From positions 1 to 15,854 of the forward strand of contig CAMLDI010000053.1 of assembly GCA_946478845.1 (NCBI GenBank): 15,854 nucleotides of DNA. The letters are read 5' to 3'. This DNA comes from an uncultured Paenibacillaceae bacterium. GTDB taxonomy: Bacteria > Bacillota > Bacilli > Aneurinibacillales > Aneurinibacillaceae. Under the pieces are notes generated by a model. The model ran no database searches. It was given only the letters and a program-made list of their open reading frames with translations, and had not been told where the DNA came from. This document shows, piece after piece, positions 13,548 through 15,854 of this stretch (positions are counted from its first letter, which is position 1; each line of letters opens with the position of its first letter). The translations under genes were made by a program, and so were the position numbers.

Positions 13548-15387
13548 AACCGCAGTCATCCTTGCCGCAGGGCTAGGCAGCAGATTAGGAGAAAAAACCA
13601 AAAACCTGCCCAAAGGCCTTCTCCCATTCGTGGGAATTCCCCTCATTCAATATTCCATCGATAAGCTCATTCAGGCGGGAGTCACTAACATTGTGCTGGG
13701 AACTGGATATCACCATGAAGCCTATGAAACCTTTGCCGCAGCCTATCCTCAGATGATCTGTATTCCCATTCCCCATTATCAATCTAGGGGAAGCATGAAT
13801 ACCCTCTTCCATTTGCAACAGGAGATTAAGGAGGATTTTCTTCTTCTGGAATCGGACTTACTTTATGAAAAACATGCACTGGATATTCTCCTAAAAGACG
13901 AGAGGCCCAATCTCATTCTTGCCAGTGGGTTTACCAATAGTGGGGACGAAGTATTTATTGAAACCAGTGAACACCGCCAACTCATCAATATGTCCAAGAA
14001 AAAAGAAGACCTTGGGATGATCCATGGAGAATTGGTGGGCATATCCAAACTATCCCTTTCTGCCTATCAAAAAATGTGCCCCTATGCTGAACAACATCTT
14101 CCTTCCCAGCCAAAAATGGATTACGAACAGGCCATGGTTGCCATTGCGAAGTCATTCCCTCTTTTGGTGCATAAAGAAGAAGACCTTGCCTGGTGTGAAA
14201 TTGATGATGAAATCCACTGGAATCGGGCGTTACAAGAAATTTATCCTCTTATTCAAATTCGGGACCCTGAGAGTAGACCCATTAAAAGGAATATATTGCT
14301 AAACCCTGGTCCCGCTACAACAACAGATAGCGTCAAATTCGCCCAGGTGGTGCCAGATATTTGCCCCAGGGAAGTGGAATTCGGCCAAATCATGGCCCAT
14401 ATTTCCCAGGAATTAACCCAATTCGTTGCAGACTCAACTGAATACACCACGGTTTTATTTGGAGGATCGGGCACAGCAGCCGTCGAAGCCATTTTAAGTT
14501 CTGTCATTGATGACAAAGGAGTCCTTATTATTGAAAATGGGGCCTATGGAAAAAGAATGTCTCACATCGCAGATGTTTATCAGCTTGATACGATTACATT
14601 CTCATCCCCCTATGACCAGGGAATTCATCTCACCCAATTAGAAAAAACCATCCAAACCCATCAAACCAAGCTGGGCTATCTGGCTGTGGTTCATAATGAA
14701 ACCACAACAGGCCTTCTCAACGACATCCAGGCCATCGGAACCCTGTGCCAAAAATATCATCTTCAACTCATTGTGGATGCCATTAGTTCCTATGCCGCCA
14801 TTCCCATCAACATGAAGGAGATGAATATCCATTATCTAGCCGCCAGTTCCAATAAAAACTTGCAAGGGATGCCCGGGGTGTCTTTTGTTATCACTGAAAA
14901 ATCCCTCCTGGAAAACACAAAAACCATAAAACCGCGAAATTACTATCTTCATTTACATTCCCAGTACGAATATTTTCAAAAAAATCATCAAATGAGATTT
15001 ACCCCTCCTGTACAAACCCTTTATGCCCTGAAACAGGCCATTCTGGAAACGAAAAGGGAAGGCATTGCTGCACGCTATCAGCGCTATACAAAATCATGGG
15101 ACACCCTGATTCAGGGAATCGCAGGCCTGGGATTAACCCACCTGGTAGATCCCCAACACCATTCCAAAATCATTACAGCCATCCTTGAACCTGATGTACC
15201 GGGGTATGATTTTAATGAAATGCATGATTTCTTTTATGAAAGAGGCTTTACTATTTATCCAGGAAAATTAGAAGGCCTGCACACCTTTCGTGTGGCCAAC
15301 ATCGGCGATATTACCTATAAAGAAATTGAAGAATTTATCACCCTGCTAGAATCATATTTAGGATCTTTACTAAAGAAGGTGAAATAA
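13540..15387 (+). CDS. pntC: CTP:2-aminoethylphosphonate cytidylyltransferase-AEP transaminase fusion
   Basis: A 615-residue bifunctional protein. Residues 1-240 are a LicC-like nucleotidyltransferase: LAAGLGSRLG (8-17), PKGLLP (24-29), metal-binding ESD (104-106) and CEIDDEIHW (219-227). Residues 250-610 are a class V PLP aminotransferase matching AEP:pyruvate transaminase: LNPGPATTT (253-261), GGSGTAAVEA (308-317), VHNETTTG (384-391), VDAISSY (412-418), the PLP-lysine in SSNKN (K439), and HTFRVANIG (581-589). It should convert phosphonoacetaldehyde to AEP and activate AEP as CMP-AEP, as PntC does; the same domain order is known from such fusions. The ATG at 13540 starts inside the decarboxylase gene; the frame is open back to 13369 through decarboxylase sequence. 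CMP activation means AEP is destined for transfer to a macromolecule or lipid. Confidence 0.88.
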   Translation: MIKTAVILAAGLGSRLGEKTKNLPKGLLPFVGIPLIQYSIDKLIQAGVTNIVLGTGYHHEAYETFAAAYPQMICIPIPHYQSRGSMNTLFHLQQEIKEDFLLLESDLLYEKHALDILLKDERPNLILASGFTNSGDEVFIETSEHRQLINMSKKKEDLGMIHGELVGISKLSLSAYQKMCPYAEQHLPSQPKMDYEQAMVAIAKSFPLLVHKEEDLAWCEIDDEIHWNRALQEIYPLIQIRDPESRPIKRNILLNPGPATTTDSVKFAQVVPDICPREVEFGQIMAHISQELTQFVADSTEYTTVLFGGSGTAAVEAILSSVIDDKGVLIIENGAYGKRMSHIADVYQLDTITFSSPYDQGIHLTQLEKTIQTHQTKLGYLAVVHNETTTGLLNDIQAIGTLCQKYHLQLIVDAISSYAAIPINMKEMNIHYLAASSNKNLQGMPGVSFVITEKSLLENTKTIKPRNYYLHLHSQYEYFQKNHQMRFTPPVQTLYALKQAILETKREGIAARYQRYTKSWDTLIQGIAGLGLTHLVDPQHHSKIITAILEPDVPGYDFNEMHDFFYERGFTIYPGKLEGLHTFRVANIGDITYKEIEEFITLLESYLGSLLKKVK

Positions 15388-15794
15388 TGTATATCTTCGC
15401 CCATAAGCTTGCTGTTTCTGTGATGGTACTCAAAGAAGATAAAATTCTCCTCGTCAAAGAAAAAAGAAGGGGATGGGAATTTCCCGGAGGGTTTGTTGGA
15501 GATAAAGAACCTCTTATGGAAGCTGCCATTCGGGAAGTAAAAGAAGAATCAGGCATCGATATTGAAATCCAATCCTTCTGCGGGGTTTACCGCAATGATA
15601 AAAAATCTACCTGTGTATTCCAATTTATCGGCAAAGCCATCGGAGGAGACATTTCTGTGGATGCAGAATGTTTGGAAGCTGGATTTTTCACCATTAAAGA
15701 AGCAATAGAAAGGATTACCTCTTCTTCATTTAAAAGCAGAATACAGGATTGTTTAGAGAAAGAAAAACACCCCTTTATTAAAGAGGTGCTTTAA
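15387..15794 (+). CDS. Nudix hydrolase
   Basis: A 135-residue single-domain protein with a complete Nudix box from G35 to I57: G-x5-E, then x7, then REVKEESGI, which supplies the Mg-binding glutamates. WEFPGG just ahead is typical. Nudix enzymes hydrolyse nucleoside diphosphates linked to another moiety. The substrate cannot be read from sequence. Its ATG shares one base with the TAA stop of the CMP-AEP-forming gene (TAATG), so it is co-translated with the phosphonate pathway. That suggests a role such as hydrolysing excess CMP-AEP or a by-product, though a general housekeeping Nudix role remains possible. It ends against a convergent minus-strand gene. Confidence 0.9.
   Translation: MYIFAHKLAVSVMVLKEDKILLVKEKRRGWEFPGGFVGDKEPLMEAAIREVKEESGIDIEIQSFCGVYRNDKKSTCVFQFIGKAIGGDISVDAECLEAGFFTIKEAIERITSSSFKSRIQDCLEKEKHPFIKEVL
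15768..15788 (-). terminator. Intrinsic terminator of the right-edge minus-strand gene
   Basis: The hairpin CACC-C-CTTT (15768-15776) with AAAG-A-GGTG (15780-15788), one mismatch and a 3-nt loop, is followed on the minus strand by TTTTTCTTT. It lies in the last codons of the Nudix gene and just past the TAA of the incoming minus-strand gene. On the plus strand it could give weak bidirectional termination of the phosphonate operon, which has no better terminator. Confidence 0.6.
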
Positions 15795-15854
15795 TCTTCA
15801 AATTCTTTATTTACACCACGTCCAATAATGGTTACCTTGAGACATAACAGTTTG
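15791..15854 (-). CDS. C-terminus of a protein entering from the right edge (partial)
   Basis: On the minus strand a frame open from the window edge ends with residues LKVTIIGRGVNKEFED and a TAA at 15791-15793, followed by a terminator. Only about 20 codons are seen, too few to identify a family. The protein-like composition and the terminator placed directly after the stop codon support a real gene. Confidence 0.5.
   Translation of the reverse strand, partial: KLLCLKVTIIGRGVNKEFED

Overview
The window looks like chromosome from a low-to-moderate-GC, endospore-forming Bacillales bacterium. The grounds are strong GGAGG-type ribosome binding sites, SigA-type promoters, a YheC/YheD-type ATP-grasp domain (a family known from spore formers) and an ErmD-type leader peptide as known from Bacillus. 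I cannot name the genus. No rRNA, tRNA, insertion sequence, prophage or CRISPR array is visible.

Left part (1-5760, all genes on the minus strand). It holds the start of a secreted protein running off the left edge, then a small membrane-anchored protein with its own promoter and terminator. Next is a two-gene operon, rlmA then a Vga/Vml-type ABC-F ribosome protection ATPase. This operon is preceded by a complete attenuator: a strong promoter, a 14-residue leader peptide with an Arg-Leu-Arg arrest motif nearly identical to the ErmD leader, competing stem structures, and an intrinsic terminator just before rlmA. Upstream of it lie a GlcG/HbpS-type haem-binding protein and a three-gene unit: a YueD-like short-chain dehydrogenase, azlC and azlD.

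Middle (5883-7242). A class I SAM methyltransferase on the plus strand converges on and slightly overlaps an N-formylglutamate-amidohydrolase-like enzyme on the minus strand.

Right part (7466-15794, plus strand, tightly packed). This is a five-gene operon for an amino-phosphonate conjugate: (1) a fusion of a glutamine-synthetase-fold amidoligase with a YheC/D-type ATP-grasp domain, (2) a MurF-like ligase with a degenerate UDP-sugar domain, (3) PEP mutase, (4) phosphonopyruvate decarboxylase, (5) a CTP:2-aminoethylphosphonate cytidylyltransferase fused to 2-aminoethylphosphonate transaminase. A Nudix hydrolase gene is coupled to the end. The last four make phosphonopyruvate, phosphonoacetaldehyde, 2-aminoethylphosphonate (AEP) and its CMP-activated form; the first two can form amide bonds. 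The 5' region shared with the divergent amidohydrolase carries two motifs matching the mother-cell SigmaK promoter pattern, one facing each way. My inference is a sporulation-linked pathway placing AEP on a peptide-like or envelope polymer. No gene that would transfer CMP-AEP to an acceptor is in the window. A minus-strand gene with its own terminator enters from the right edge.
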